From assembly GCA_035944135.1 (NCBI GenBank), contig DASZBM010000002.1, forward strand, positions 806,001 to 870,000: a stretch of 64,000 bases of DNA, in the 5' to 3' direction. The stretch comes from Acidobacteriaceae bacterium. GTDB lineage: Bacteria > Acidobacteriota > Terriglobia > Terriglobales > Acidobacteriaceae. The number at the start of each line of letters is the position of its first letter. Within the stretch, counting starts at the first letter, position 1. The notes below the pieces were generated by a model. That model searched no databases. It was given only the letters and a program-made list of their open reading frames with translations, and was not told where the DNA came from. This document shows positions 33,743-43,398 of the stretch, in pieces. Made by a program: the position numbers and the translations under genes.

Positions 33743-36700
33743 CTAGATCACCTGCACTGCTCCACGCCCTACCAGCGCCTCCACGCGCTCGATGAACTGC
33801 ACATCTGCCGCGACGGAAAATCCCTGCGGCTCCAGCACCGCGCAGAACGCTCCCGGCTCCTCCAGGTTCAGCAGCAGCTTCCCATTGCCCGGCGCATCTT
33901 TGAAAACCTTCTCCAGCTTTTCCAGCAGCTCCGCATCCGGACTGTGCAGCGGCACGCGAATGCGCAGCGCATCCGGCAGCTTGATCTTCACATCTTCAAG
34001 CGCCGTAATCTGCGAGATCGACAGCTTCGGCGCCGAATCCTCTTCGCCCCTCAGCGATCCACGCACCAGCACCGGCACATCGATCTTCAATTTCTCCGCC
34101 AGCTTCTCGTAGTTCTGCGGGAACGCGATCAGCTCGATCTTCCCAACCGTGTCTTCCAGCGACGCCTGCGCGTACATCTCGCCCGAGCGCTTTGACTTCG
34201 CGACCTTGAGTCCCGTAATCACTCCCGCAATCTGAATTTCGTTCTGTGGCTCCATCTTCCCGCGCACAAACACCGCCGGTTCCGGCTTCATCTCGCATGC
34301 CGTCGCCGTATCGTAGACCTTCAGGTTGCGCAGTTTCTCGCGATATCGATCCATCGGATGCCCGGAGACAAAGAACCCGAGCACGTCTTTCTCGTTCGCC
34401 AGCCGTGTATGCTCGTCCCACTCCGGCGCGGGCGGCAATGCGTCTTCCTTCTCTGAAGCGTGTGCATTCGGCTCATCGCTGAACATCCCGAACAGCCCAT
34501 GCTGTCCTGCTGCCGCATCGCGCTGCGTCTTCTGCGCGCGCTCAATCGCCTTGTCGATCGCCGCCATCACCTGCGACCGCTTGCCAAAGGAATCCAGCGC
34601 ACCGGCCTTGCACAGGCTCTCGAGCACGCGCTTGTTCATCAGCCGCAGATCGACCTTCTCGCAGAACTCCCACAGCGTGCTGAACCCAGCCTTGCCTTCA
34701 GCGCGCAGCGCTTCCCTCGCCTGCACAATCGACTCAATCGCATTTCCGCCGACGTTCTTGATGGCCTCCAGCCCAAACCGAATCGCATCGCCCGCCGGCG
34801 TAAACGTCGCGGCTGAGATCTGCACATCCGGCGGCAACACCGTGATGTTGATCTCGCGGCACTCGCCGATGTACTTCACCACGTTTTCCGGCTTCGACGT
34901 TTCGCTCGTCAGCAGCGCCGCCATGAACTCCACCGGATAGTGCGTCTTCAGCCACGCCGTGTGATACGCCAGCAACGCATACGCCGCCGAGTGCGACTTG
35001 TTGAAGCCGTACCCCGCGAACTGCTCCATCAGATCGAACAGCGCACCGGCCTTGGTCTTGTCGAACTTCTTCGCCGCGGCCCCGGCCATGAAGATGTCGC
35101 GCTGCTTGGCCATCTCCGCCGGATCTTTCTTACCCATTGCGCGCCGCAGCAGATCGGCTCCGCCCAGCGAATACCCGCCAATCGCCGAGCTGATCTGCAT
35201 CACCTGCTCCTGATACACGATCACGCCCAGCGTCTCGCGCAGGATTGGCTCGAGTTCGTCGAACATGTACTCCACCGCGCGCCGTCCCCACTTGCGCTCG
35301 ATGAAGTCATCGATCATCCCGCCCTGGATCGGCCCCGGCCTGTACAACGCATTCAGCGCGGTCAGATCTTCTACGGTCGTCGGCTTGTAGCGCCGCAACA
35401 CATCGCGCATCCCGCCGGACTCAAACTGAAACACGCCGCTCGTCAAGGCCTTGTGGAACACCTGCTCATAGGTCCGCTGATCATCCAGCGGCACCGTCGC
35501 CATCTCGACATCTTCCCCGCGATTCGCCTTGATCAGTTTCAGGCAATCGTCGATCACCGTCAGCGTCGTCAGCCCGAGGAAGTCCATCTTCAGCAGGCCC
35601 ATCTTCTCGACGGCCTTCATGTCATAGCTGGTGACGACCGCCTCGTCCTTCGTGCGCGTCACCGGTACCAGCTCCGTCAGCGGCTCAGGCGCAATCACGA
35701 CTCCGGCCGCGTGCACGCCCGCACCACGCACCAGACCCTCAAGCCGAAGCGCGGTATCAATCAGCTCCTTGATCTTCCCATCCGTGTTGTACGCCTGCGC
35801 CAGCGGCGGCGAGTCCTTCAGCGCCTGCTCAATCGTGATGCCGATCGTTGGCGGAATCAGCTTCGCAATGCGGTCGACCTCGCCATACGGCATGTCCATC
35901 GCGCGGCCAACGTCCTTGATCGCGGCCTTCGCCGCCATCGTGTTGAACGTGATAATCTGCGCGACCTGATCATTGCCGTATTTCTGCCGAACGTATTCAA
36001 TCACTTCGCCGCGGCGGTTCATGCAGAAGTCGATATCGATATCCGGCATCGACACACGCTCCGGATTCAGGAAGCGCTCGAAGAGCAGCTCATTCTGCAG
36101 CGGATCGATATCCGTGATCTCCATCACGTAGGCGACGAGCGATCCCGCGGCCGATCCACGCCCCGGTCCCACCGGAATGTTGTGCTCCTTTGCATAACGG
36201 ATAAAGTCCCACACGATCATGAAATAGCCGGGAAACTTCATCTGCTTGATGCAGTCAATCTCGCGCTGCAGACGCGCTTCATATTCCGCAATCGTCTTGC
36301 GCAGAATCCCGCGCGACTCCAGGTGCGCGACGGCAGTATCGCGCCGCTTCCTCCACCCCGCGCGGCACACCTGCTCAAAGTAGCTGTCGACCGTCTCGCC
36401 TTCCGGCACGTCAAACCGCGGAAACGGATTCTTCACCTTCGAGAGTTCGAGCGAGCACCGCTCCGCAAACTGCATCGTGCGCGTGCAGACCTCAGGTGCG
36501 TCTTTAAAGAGGCGCTGCATCTCCTCCGCACTCTTGATGTAAAACTCCTGCGTGTCGAACTTGAACCGCTTCGGATTATTCATCGAGTCCGCGGTCTGCA
36601 CGCACAGCAGCACCTCGTGCGAGCGCGCGTCCTGGTCCTCGATGTAATGCGAATCGTTCGTCGCAATCAGCGGAATGTTCAGGTCCTTCTCCAGCCGGAA

Positions 36701-37273
36701 CATCGCCTCGACAACCTTCTTGTCCGGCTCCAGCCCGTGATCCTGAACCTCGAGGAAGTAGTTCCCTCGCCCGAACATCTCCTCATAAAATCCCGCGCTC
36801 TTCTTCGCCGCCTCATAGTCCCCGGCCATGATGTGCTGCGAGACCTCACCCGCCAGGCACCCCGAGAATCCGATCAGCCCCTCCGCATGCTCCGCGAGAA
36901 ACCTCTTCGACACACGCGGCTTCCGATAAAACCCATGCAGTGCCGCCTCGCTCGTCAGCCGGACAAGGTTTTTATAGCCCGCCTCGTTCTCCGCGAGCAC
37001 CAGCATGTGGTTGTATTTCGACTCCGGATCAGGCTTCCCGCGATGATCCTCTTCCTTGCACACATACAGCTCGCACCCGAGAATCGGCTTCAGGTTGCGC
37101 TTCTTCATCGCATCGAAGAAGTGCACCGCGCCAAAGATATTCCCGTGGTCCGTAATGGCCGCGGCCTTCTGCCCGATCTTCTCCAGATGCTTCGCCAGCT
37201 TGTCGACATCGCAAGCCCCATCCAGCAGCGAGTAATCCGTATGAAGATGAAGATGAGTAAACTCGGCAGCCAT
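33743..37273 (-). CDS. dnaE: DNA polymerase III subunit alpha
   Basis: The replicative DNA polymerase catalytic subunit, 1176 residues. The PHP domain opens THLHLHTDYSLLDGACDV. The catalytic triad starts with D411 and D413 in PDIDIDF, and the third carboxylate is in LKMDFLGLTTL; the fingers have GPGRGSAAGSLVAYV. The C-terminal part contains the beta-clamp-binding region, an OB fold (IQIAGVITGLKVAKSKRSGEM) and the tau-binding end. Gly-rich and Arg-rich motifs all look intact. It starts MAAEFTHL, which is the normal family start. Confidence 0.98.
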   Translation of the reverse strand: MAAEFTHLHLHTDYSLLDGACDVDKLAKHLEKIGQKAAAITDHGNIFGAVHFFDAMKKRNLKPILGCELYVCKEEDHRGKPDPESKYNHMLVLAENEAGYKNLVRLTSEAALHGFYRKPRVSKRFLAEHAEGLIGFSGCLAGEVSQHIMAGDYEAAKKSAGFYEEMFGRGNYFLEVQDHGLEPDKKVVEAMFRLEKDLNIPLIATNDSHYIEDQDARSHEVLLCVQTADSMNNPKRFKFDTQEFYIKSAEEMQRLFKDAPEVCTRTMQFAERCSLELSKVKNPFPRFDVPEGETVDSYFEQVCRAGWRKRRDTAVAHLESRGILRKTIAEYEARLQREIDCIKQMKFPGYFMIVWDFIRYAKEHNIPVGPGRGSAAGSLVAYVMEITDIDPLQNELLFERFLNPERVSMPDIDIDFCMNRRGEVIEYVRQKYGNDQVAQIITFNTMAAKAAIKDVGRAMDMPYGEVDRIAKLIPPTIGITIEQALKDSPPLAQAYNTDGKIKELIDTALRLEGLVRGAGVHAAGVVIAPEPLTELVPVTRTKDEAVVTSYDMKAVEKMGLLKMDFLGLTTLTVIDDCLKLIKANRGEDVEMATVPLDDQRTYEQVFHKALTSGVFQFESGGMRDVLRRYKPTTVEDLTALNALYRPGPIQGGMIDDFIERKWGRRAVEYMFDELEPILRETLGVIVYQEQVMQISSAIGGYSLGGADLLRRAMGKKDPAEMAKQRDIFMAGAAAKKFDKTKAGALFDLMEQFAGYGFNKSHSAAYALLAYHTAWLKTHYPVEFMAALLTSETSKPENVVKYIGECREINITVLPPDVQISAATFTPAGDAIRFGLEAIKNVGGNAIESIVQAREALRAEGKAGFSTLWEFCEKVDLRLMNKRVLESLCKAGALDSFGKRSQVMAAIDKAIERAQKTQRDAAAGQHGLFGMFSDEPNAHASEKEDALPPAPEWDEHTRLANEKDVLGFFVSGHPMDRYREKLRNLKVYDTATACEMKPEPAVFVRGKMEPQNEIQIAGVITGLKVAKSKRSGEMYAQASLEDTVGKIELIAFPQNYEKLAEKLKIDVPVLVRGSLRGEEDSAPKLSISQITALEDVKIKLPDALRIRVPLHSPDAELLEKLEKVFKDAPGNGKLLLNLEEPGAFCAVLEPQGFSVAADVQFIERVEALVGRGAVQVI

Positions 37274-37358
37274 AGTCTAAGTTTACTTCTCCGTCACAAG
37301 CGCACCCGCAGAGGAAAAGCGGTACGAAACCAGGGAGATTCCGCCTCGAATTGTGCCG

Positions 37359-37970
37359 TCAACTGCCCGGCAGCCACCGGTTGTGCGGAAACCCCTGGTG
37401 CGTCAGCCGCCAGCATCCCTTCATCTCTCCGGCATAATGCTGCGCGATCTGCTCGCTCGTATACTCCCGCGGCCACTGCGCCGCATGCGTCCGCCATGCA
37501 AACGCATCTCTGCCTTTGTAGTGCTCAAGAATCAACGCCGTCCGCGGCAGATGCGACGGCGAGCTGACCACTTCCGCGGATCGCCACCCATGGGCATCCA
37601 TAATCTGCTTGCTGAACCAGATGTTCTGAATCGTGTCCTGCGCCTGATTCTCCTCGATCACAGCATCCGCCGGCACGCCCTCTTCCACAGCAAGATGCTT
37701 CATGCAGTCCGCCTCGACAAACTTGTTATGCGCCGCGCCTCCGGTCACAATCATGTGCTTCGCGACACCGGCGCGAAACTCGCGCACACCCTCCAGCACG
37801 CGCTCCCGCTGCTCCGGTGAAGACGTTCCCTCCGTCGTGCACGGTGTCCCCAGAACGATCAGCGTATCGAAGTGCGTCAGCTTCGTATTCGCCGTCGGGA
37901 TCGCATCGTAGTTCGCCAACACCATCCCTACGACAACCGCCGCCTTCAGAATCGCAACTTTCGCCACCAT
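37359..37970 (-). CDS. DUF218/YdcF-like protein
   Basis: A 203-residue protein with the DUF218 fold: DTLIVLGTPCTTEG, HMIVTGGAAHNKFVEADCM, EENQAQDTIQN and VVSSPSHLPRTALIL. YdcF-like proteins bind nucleotides or SAM and SanA-like relatives affect envelope integrity; the actual reaction is unknown. A short hydrophobic N-terminus (VAILKAAVVVGMVL) may be a signal anchor. It is divergent from the DUF3592-like gene. Confidence 0.85.
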   Translation of the reverse strand: MVAKVAILKAAVVVGMVLANYDAIPTANTKLTHFDTLIVLGTPCTTEGTSSPEQRERVLEGVREFRAGVAKHMIVTGGAAHNKFVEADCMKHLAVEEGVPADAVIEENQAQDTIQNIWFSKQIMDAHGWRSAEVVSSPSHLPRTALILEHYKGRDAFAWRTHAAQWPREYTSEQIAQHYAGEMKGCWRLTHQGFPHNRWLPGS

Positions 37971-38011
37971 CGTCTCCGCATGCGCTCCTTAGCTGGATTA
38001 AAATCCCCACC

Positions 38012-38419
38012 ATGCCGGGCGTCCCTTTCATTAACGCCATCAGTCGCGCACTTCACAAGCGCCATCGCGAGCGCGATCTTGCCGCAGCCGCTTCCTGGCC
38101 GATCGTTGAAGCCCACACGCTAAAGCCGGCAATCGTCGCCAAAGACGAGCTCGCCGAAGGCACTGCCGCGCAGGACTCGCAACTCGAAATCCCCTTCTAT
38201 TTCACGCTGCCCGAGACCACGCCGAACCAACCCTCGGGCTACTTCGGCGGCCATCTCCGCACTGTCGCGCTCTCGCACTCCGAAGCCTCGCGCCTCATCC
38301 CGCGCATCCCTGAAGGCACACTCATCCGCGTCCGCTACAACCCGCAGAACCCAGACCAGAGCCACACGCTTGCGCCTGACAACGAAGGCCTCATCCCTGT
38401 TGCCGTCTGGCCGAGTTAG
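38012..38419 (+). CDS. DUF3592-like protein
   Basis: A 135-residue protein. I chose ATG 38012 (MPGVPFINAIS); the longer open frame from 37817 is antisense to the DUF218 gene. Residues from ASWPIVEAHTL to VAVWPS show the alternating strands of DUF3592 domains, with the family-like RVRYNPQNPDQSH. No transmembrane helix is evident, unlike many relatives, so it would be cytoplasmic. The stop lies six bases from that of the convergent TIGR03435 gene. Confidence 0.7.
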   Translation: MPGVPFINAISRALHKRHRERDLAAAASWPIVEAHTLKPAIVAKDELAEGTAAQDSQLEIPFYFTLPETTPNQPSGYFGGHLRTVALSHSEASRLIPRIPEGTLIRVRYNPQNPDQSHTLAPDNEGLIPVAVWPS

Positions 38420-38425
38420 AGCGAC

Positions 38426-39307
38426 TCAGTTCGGTGTAGGCCGCTCGATGTGATCCACCACCCAGAACGTAACTGGCCCCTTTGTAGCCTTCAACTCGAG
38501 CCCCAGCTGGTCACGCACCGCATTTCTGAGCGGAGGATATCGATCCTCAGAAGGGCCGCCTTCCGGCAACTGCGACGGCCACCACATCAGGTGGAACGCA
38601 TACATGCCGGTCATCCCCGTACGGTCGAGAACGTCCGTGCCCAGGTTCTGCATCAGTGTGTCGAAGAAGATGTGAAATGGACACCCTTTCGAGTCCACCT
38701 CCGCACCCTTGAGCTTGGAGAAATGTGGAACGCAGGTGTTTATAGTCTTCCCCATGTCACCTTGCACCGGCGTCATCAACTTCGCTGTCCGGTCCGTCGT
38801 GATCAGCTCGTAAGTGTTACTCGTCCTCGTCTCCGAATGAATTTGCAGATGAAAGCGCTCCGCAAGCAGCGCCTGAACCATGTGGCGCTTTTCGGCCAGC
38901 GCATCACTGTCGCTCAGCTTCTCCAAAGTCTCATCCGTCGCCGGGTCGGACTTCGCGTCGATTGTGTACGTGGTGTCAAACGCCCAATGGGGCAGGTTCT
39001 CCAGCTGCTCAACGTAGCGCAGGTCATAGGCACTCAGTACGATTCCCCACAGCCCAACCTTTTCGGCATGAAAATAGCTATTGTGCGGCATGTTGTCGTA
39101 ATAACTCATGTCGCCTTTACGTAGGTCAGTGGCCTCGCGAATCGAAGCCACGTCGAAAACCAAATGAGGGTGATAAGTCGAAGCGCCCGACTCAGGTGTC
39201 GCGGGCCCGCCCACGGACGCGCTCTGGCAGAACGATAGCGATACGCCAAAGAGGATTGCGATCAAAGCCGCCAGCTCAGCAAGCCCAGACCTCACAATTC
39301 TGAACAT
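38426..39307 (-). CDS. TIGR03435-family exported protein
   Basis: A 293-residue protein of a family found almost only in Acidobacteriota, often in many copies per genome. Marks are FDVASIREATD after the signal peptide, LLAERFHLQIHSETRTSNTYELI and the late DVLDRTGMTGMYAFHL. The signal peptide is AELAALIAILFGVSLSFCQ. The function is unknown. Two ATG codons are close; 39307 is eight bases from GGGAG and is better placed than 39313. Confidence 0.88.
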   Translation of the reverse strand: MFRIVRSGLAELAALIAILFGVSLSFCQSASVGGPATPESGASTYHPHLVFDVASIREATDLRKGDMSYYDNMPHNSYFHAEKVGLWGIVLSAYDLRYVEQLENLPHWAFDTTYTIDAKSDPATDETLEKLSDSDALAEKRHMVQALLAERFHLQIHSETRTSNTYELITTDRTAKLMTPVQGDMGKTINTCVPHFSKLKGAEVDSKGCPFHIFFDTLMQNLGTDVLDRTGMTGMYAFHLMWWPSQLPEGGPSEDRYPPLRNAVRDQLGLELKATKGPVTFWVVDHIERPTPN

Positions 39308-39456
39308 GTGCATTTGCTCCCGATAAAATCACGCAAACTCTACCCGTTCCCGCGCGAAAAAACCACATCGCCCTACGCTCACCAAAAATTCACGAATCCA
39401 CTCGCAGCCGCACTCATCCAAACTCCGTCCAACTCGCAGACAGGAGCACACACAGC

Positions 39457-40239
39457 ATGAACCCCACAGGCAACACCATCCTCATCACCGGCGGCGGCTC
39501 GGGCATCGGCCGCGGTCTCGCCGAAGCCTTTCACAAGCAGGGGAACCAGGTCATCATCGCCGGCCGCCGCCAATCCGTACTTGATGCCGCCACCGCCGCC
39601 AACCCCGGCATGAAATCCTACATCCTCGACATCGAAGACCCCACCGACATCGAATCCTTCGCCACGCGCGTCTCCGACGACTTCCCCTCCCTCAACGCCC
39701 TTATCAACAACGCCGGCGTCATGCGCACCGAAGACTTCACCTCTGACCCCATCGACCTCTCTGCCGCGGAGTCCACCATCACCACCAATCTCCTCGGCCC
39801 CATCCGCCTCACCGCCGCTCTCCTGCCCACGCTCAAGCAGCAACAGCGCGCAACAATCGCCACTGTCAGCTCAGGCCTGGCCTTTCTTCCCCTGACCATC
39901 ACTCCCACCTACTGCGCCACCAAAGCCGCAATCCACTCCTGGACCCAGTCGCTTCGCTACCAACTCCGGGACACCCATATCGAAGTCCTCGAGATTGCTC
40001 CGCCCTACGTCCAGACCGAGCTCATGGGCGCGCAGCAAGCCGCCGACCCGCGCGCCATGCCGCTCGCCGACTACATCGCCGAAACCATCTCGCTCCTCGA
40101 AAACCCGCCAGCCTCCGGCGAAATCCTCGTCGAGCGCGTCCTCCCGCTCCGCTGGGCCGAGAAGAACGGCAGCTTCGACCAGATATTCCAAAACCTCAAC
40201 AGCAGCTTTCACGAAGAACTCACGGGAAGCCGTAGCTGA
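39457..40239 (+). CDS. Short-chain dehydrogenase/reductase
   Basis: A 260-residue classical SDR (DltE-like branch). TGGGSGIGRGLAEAF at about 11-25 binds the dinucleotide and the following RR (GRRQ) favours NADP. NNAG lies near 87-90; the catalytic set is S in VSSG, and Y and K in YCATKAA. A cytoplasmic oxidoreductase of unknown substrate. It stands alone, 64 bases before the exporter gene. Confidence 0.9.
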   Translation: MNPTGNTILITGGGSGIGRGLAEAFHKQGNQVIIAGRRQSVLDAATAANPGMKSYILDIEDPTDIESFATRVSDDFPSLNALINNAGVMRTEDFTSDPIDLSAAESTITTNLLGPIRLTAALLPTLKQQQRATIATVSSGLAFLPLTITPTYCATKAAIHSWTQSLRYQLRDTHIEVLEIAPPYVQTELMGAQQAADPRAMPLADYIAETISLLENPPASGEILVERVLPLRWAEKNGSFDQIFQNLNSSFHEELTGSRS

Positions 40240-40302
40240 CCGCTCCGTACATCGTCCGCATCCTGCTCCCACATCCATCTATGAGAGCATCGAACGCGGA
40301 AC

Positions 40303-41139
40303 ATGAATTCGCTCGAACTCTCTCTTGTCCTCGGCGTCTGCTCCATGGCCGCCGGTCTTCTTGGCGCGCTCACCGGGCTCGGCGGCGGGGTGGTCATCGT
40401 CCCGCTGCTCACGCTTGCCTTTCATGTGGACATTCACTACGCCATCGGCGCCTCGCTGATGTCGGTCATTGCGACGTCCTCAGGCTCCGCCTCCGCCTAT
40501 GTGCGCGAGGGCTTCTCCAACGTCCGCATCGGTATGTTTCTGGAGGTCGCCACAACCCTCGGCGCGCTTCTTGGCGCATGGCTCGCGACCATCACGCCCA
40601 CCACGGGCATTGCTATCGTCTTTGGCTGCATCCTCATCTTCTCTGCCTTCATGTCGAACCGTCGCCGTCCCGCGCCAGACCCCAACTCTCCTGTCGATCC
40701 CCTCGCAGTGACGCTCCGCCTCAACAGCACCTATCCGGTCGCCGGTGTTAAGCAGCCTTACAACGTGCGGCGCGTGCCGCTCGGCTTCGGCATGATGCTC
40801 GGCGCGGGCACACTCTCCGGCCTGCTTGGCATCGGTTCCGGCGCCGTCAAGGTCCTCGCGATGGATGAGGTCATGCAGATGCCCTTCAAGGTGTCCACGA
40901 CCACCAGCAACTTCATGATCGGCGTCACGGCTGCGGCCAGCGCCGGCATCTATCTCAGCCGCGGCTATATCGATCCATCGCTCGTCATGCCCGTAACGCT
41001 TGGCGTGCTCGCCGGCTCACTCATCGGCGCGAAGCTCCTCGTTCGTACCCATCCAACAAGGCTCCGCATCATCTTCGGCTTCGTCATCGCAGCGCTCGGT
41101 GCCGAGATGATCTACAGCGGCATCACAGGAAAGCTCTAA
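40303..41139 (+). CDS. TauE/SafE-family (TSUP) membrane exporter
   Basis: A 278-residue inner-membrane protein with about eight hydrophobic segments. It has the internal duplication of the TSUP family: LTGLGGGVVIVPLLTLAF in the first half and LSGLLGIGSGAVKVLAM in the second. The family exports or imports sulfite, sulfoacetate or related organosulfur anions. The stop overlaps the next gene's start (TAATG), a partnership commonly seen with DUF1634 proteins. Confidence 0.88.
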   Translation: MNSLELSLVLGVCSMAAGLLGALTGLGGGVVIVPLLTLAFHVDIHYAIGASLMSVIATSSGSASAYVREGFSNVRIGMFLEVATTLGALLGAWLATITPTTGIAIVFGCILIFSAFMSNRRRPAPDPNSPVDPLAVTLRLNSTYPVAGVKQPYNVRRVPLGFGMMLGAGTLSGLLGIGSGAVKVLAMDEVMQMPFKVSTTTSNFMIGVTAAASAGIYLSRGYIDPSLVMPVTLGVLAGSLIGAKLLVRTHPTRLRIIFGFVIAALGAEMIYSGITGKL

Positions 41140-41528
41140 TGGCCCATCAGCCCTTTGTGCCCTCTGAGGACGACACCGCGCTCGATGCGCACATCGGTAA
41201 TCTGCTTCGCGCAGGAACTCTCTCCTCCGCGTTCGTCATTCTCCTCGGCGGTGTCCTTTACCTCGCGCGCCACAGCCAGGATCATCCCGACTACCACACC
41301 TTCCACGGCGTCTCTCCGCAGCTGCATACGCTCTCCGGCATCTTCATCGGAGCCGCGCACGGCCACAGCCTCGCCATCATTCAGCTCGGCCTGCTCATGC
41401 TCATCGCCACACCGATCGCACGGGTCATCCTCTCGGTCTTCGCCTTTCTCACCCAACGCGATTTCCTCTACGTTGTGATCTCAGGCATCGTGCTGCTCGT
41501 TCTGCTCTACAGCCTCTTCTGGCACTGA
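41139..41528 (+). CDS. DUF1634 membrane protein
   Basis: A 129-residue protein with three membrane segments (LSSAFVILLGGVLYL, LAIIQLGLLMLIATPIARVILSVFAF and YVVISGIVLLVLLYSLFW). It overlaps the TauE-like gene by one base and is therefore co-translated. DUF1634 proteins are regularly found beside TSUP transporters and may be an accessory subunit. The last codons and stop are copied in tandem just downstream. Confidence 0.85.
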   Translation: MAHQPFVPSEDDTALDAHIGNLLRAGTLSSAFVILLGGVLYLARHSQDHPDYHTFHGVSPQLHTLSGIFIGAAHGHSLAIIQLGLLMLIATPIARVILSVFAFLTQRDFLYVVISGIVLLVLLYSLFWH

Positions 41529-41561
41529 GCCCTCAGCTTCTTCTGGCAATTAGCCCTCAGC
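41514..41561. repeat. 24-bp tandem duplication across the end of the DUF1634 gene
   Basis: Two 24-base units (41514-41537, 41538-41561) differ at three positions. The shared core is TTCTGGCA...AGCCCTCAGC. Copy 1 contains the DUF1634 stop codon; copy 2 reaches the stop codon of the convergent M20 gene. Confidence 0.65.
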
Positions 41562-42600
41562 GCTGGCGCACCAGCTGCCGCGCGAGCTTCACATAAAGCT
41601 CCACAGCCTCCAGCAGCTCACGCTTCGCAATCCGCTCATCCGGCGTATGCGCCACGAGAATGCTTCCCGGCCCGAGTAGAAACGGCTCGCCCCAGTTCGT
41701 CAGGCTCGGCACATCCGTCGTGAACTTCGCGACCATCGTCTCGAACCCATCCAGCGCCCTCATCTGCACGAACGGCAGCTCCAGCGAGAAGCTCACCTCG
41801 CACCGCCCATCCACCGCATTCACAATTGCGTTGCGGATCCCTTCTGCCGGCCCCACCAGCCGCACCAGGATGTGCGCCTCCGCCTTATCCGCGATCACAT
41901 TCGGCGCGCGCCCGCCGGAGATCAACCCCACGTTCAGCGTCGTTTCGCCAATCCCTTCCACCACCGGCAGCTTCAACGCTTGAACATCATGCAACGCCGC
42001 CAGCAGCTTGTCGATCGCCGAATCCCCCAGCTCCGGATACGCCGAGTGCGCCATCTTCCCCGTCGCGTACAGCTCCACGCGCAGACATCCCTTGCTCGCC
42101 AGTGCCAGCCGGTTCTCCGTCGGCTCCCCGTTGATCAAAAATCTTGATCCGCGCGCATTCTCGTTCGCCACCTTCGCGCCCGCCGAGTCCCGCTCCTCGC
42201 CCACGACGAAGAGCATCCCCACGCGCACGCCTTCATCGCGCAGTCTTTCCGCCGCCGTCACCTGCGCCGCCAGAATCCCCTTCGCATCGCACACGCCGCG
42301 GCCGTACAAGTAAGTTTCATCCTCTCTGCACGGCCCCAGAAACGGCGGCACGGTATCGAAGTGCGTCGAGAACACCACATCCGGCGTCACACCAGGCATC
42401 GCCGCATACAAATTGAACCGAGGCCCATCGCCTCCGCCCGGTGTCCGGGCAGGCTCCGGCTGCTCCACCGGCTGCCGCTCTACATCCCATCCGCCCGCCC
42501 GCAGGTACTCCGCCAGAAACTCCCCACAAGCACCCTCGTGATACGTCGTCGACTCAATATCGACCAGCTGCTTGGTCAGCGCGATTGGATTCGATGCCAT
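41557..42600 (-). CDS. M20-family peptidase/deacylase (ArgE/DapE-like)
   Basis: A 347-residue cytoplasmic zinc hydrolase. Motifs are VVFSTHFDTVPPF (metal His/Asp), YGRGVCDAKGILAAQ (bridging Asp) and VGEERDSAGAKVA (catalytic Glu). A dimerisation domain begins near residue 170 and the final zinc His lies in LVAHTPDERI. ArgE, DapE and acetyl-lysine or succinyl-diaminopimelate deacylases share this pattern. ATG 42600 is chosen; the frame open to 42675 is not family-like. It is divergent from the aldehyde oxidoreductase genes. Confidence 0.88.
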   Translation of the reverse strand: MASNPIALTKQLVDIESTTYHEGACGEFLAEYLRAGGWDVERQPVEQPEPARTPGGGDGPRFNLYAAMPGVTPDVVFSTHFDTVPPFLGPCREDETYLYGRGVCDAKGILAAQVTAAERLRDEGVRVGMLFVVGEERDSAGAKVANENARGSRFLINGEPTENRLALASKGCLRVELYATGKMAHSAYPELGDSAIDKLLAALHDVQALKLPVVEGIGETTLNVGLISGGRAPNVIADKAEAHILVRLVGPAEGIRNAIVNAVDGRCEVSFSLELPFVQMRALDGFETMVAKFTTDVPSLTNWGEPFLLGPGSILVAHTPDERIAKRELLEAVELYVKLARQLVRQR

Positions 42601-42687
42601 GAACCTCCAGCATACCTGTTGTACCTTTCTCATCGGCTTTCTAGCATCCAAGCTCACGTGCAGGTATACCTTCACGCCGAGGCGCCC

Positions 42688-43398
42688 GTGACTCTATGCA
42701 CTGAACTCGAACCACCGGAACAAAATCCTCCGCAACCGCAAGACCTCGAACTCACCCGTCGCCAGTTCCTCGCCGCGTCGAGCGTCGTCTCGGCCGGCCT
42801 CGCGATCGGCGTCTCTCCCGCTGCCGCACAGCACGCGGGCAATCCCGCATCCGCACAGGCCAACATGGTTCCCATCACCCTCACCATCAACAAGCAGCAG
42901 CGCACCCTCACCATCGACACGCGCACCTCCCTGCTCGACCTCCTCCGCGAGCACCTCGACCTCACCGGCAGCAAGAAAGGCTGCGACCACGGCCAGTGCG
43001 GCGCCTGCACCGTCCTCATGGACGGCCGCCGTGTCAACTCCTGCCTCACCCTCGCCGTCGCGGCGCAGGGCGCCGAGATCACCACCATCGAAGGCCTCGG
43101 CACACCCGACAACCTCAGCCCCGCGCAATCCGCCTTCCTCTCGCACGACGGCTTCCAGTGCGGCTACTGCACTCCGGGCCAGATATGCTCCGCGACCGCG
43201 CTGACCGAAGAATCCCACCGCGGCGACCTCTCGCTCGTCAGCTTCGAAACCGGCCACACCGAACACCCTGAGCTCACCGACGACGAGATCCGCGAGCGCA
43301 TGTCCGGCAACATCTGCCGCTGCGGTGCCTACCCCAACATCGTCGCCGCCGTCCGCCAGCTCGCTCGCACCGTATCTCAATCAGGAGGTGTCGCGTGA
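42688..43398 (+). CDS. PaoA/YagT-like [2Fe-2S] subunit of a periplasmic aldehyde oxidoreductase
   Basis: A 236-residue protein starting at GTG 42688 with GAGG five bases upstream; no ATG precedes the Tat signal (LTRRQFLAASSVVSAGLAIG). The plant-ferredoxin-like cluster is bound by C99, C104, C107 and C119, and the second cluster by C158, C161, C210 and C212 (CGYCTPGQIC, CRCG). As the small subunit of a xanthine-dehydrogenase-family enzyme it passes electrons between molybdopterin and FAD. The Tat signal would carry the folded complex out as in E. coli PaoABC. It overlaps the next gene by four bases (GTGA). Confidence 0.9.
   Translation: MTLCTELEPPEQNPPQPQDLELTRRQFLAASSVVSAGLAIGVSPAAAQHAGNPASAQANMVPITLTINKQQRTLTIDTRTSLLDLLREHLDLTGSKKGCDHGQCGACTVLMDGRRVNSCLTLAVAAQGAEITTIEGLGTPDNLSPAQSAFLSHDGFQCGYCTPGQICSATALTEESHRGDLSLVSFETGHTEHPELTDDEIRERMSGNICRCGAYPNIVAAVRQLARTVSQSGGVA

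Noticed and set aside
34940-37567. An 875-residue open frame on the plus strand
   Set aside because: It is antisense to dnaE, which is unmistakable on the minus strand. Its composition (Arg, His and Leu in excess) is that of a shadow frame in GC-rich DNA.
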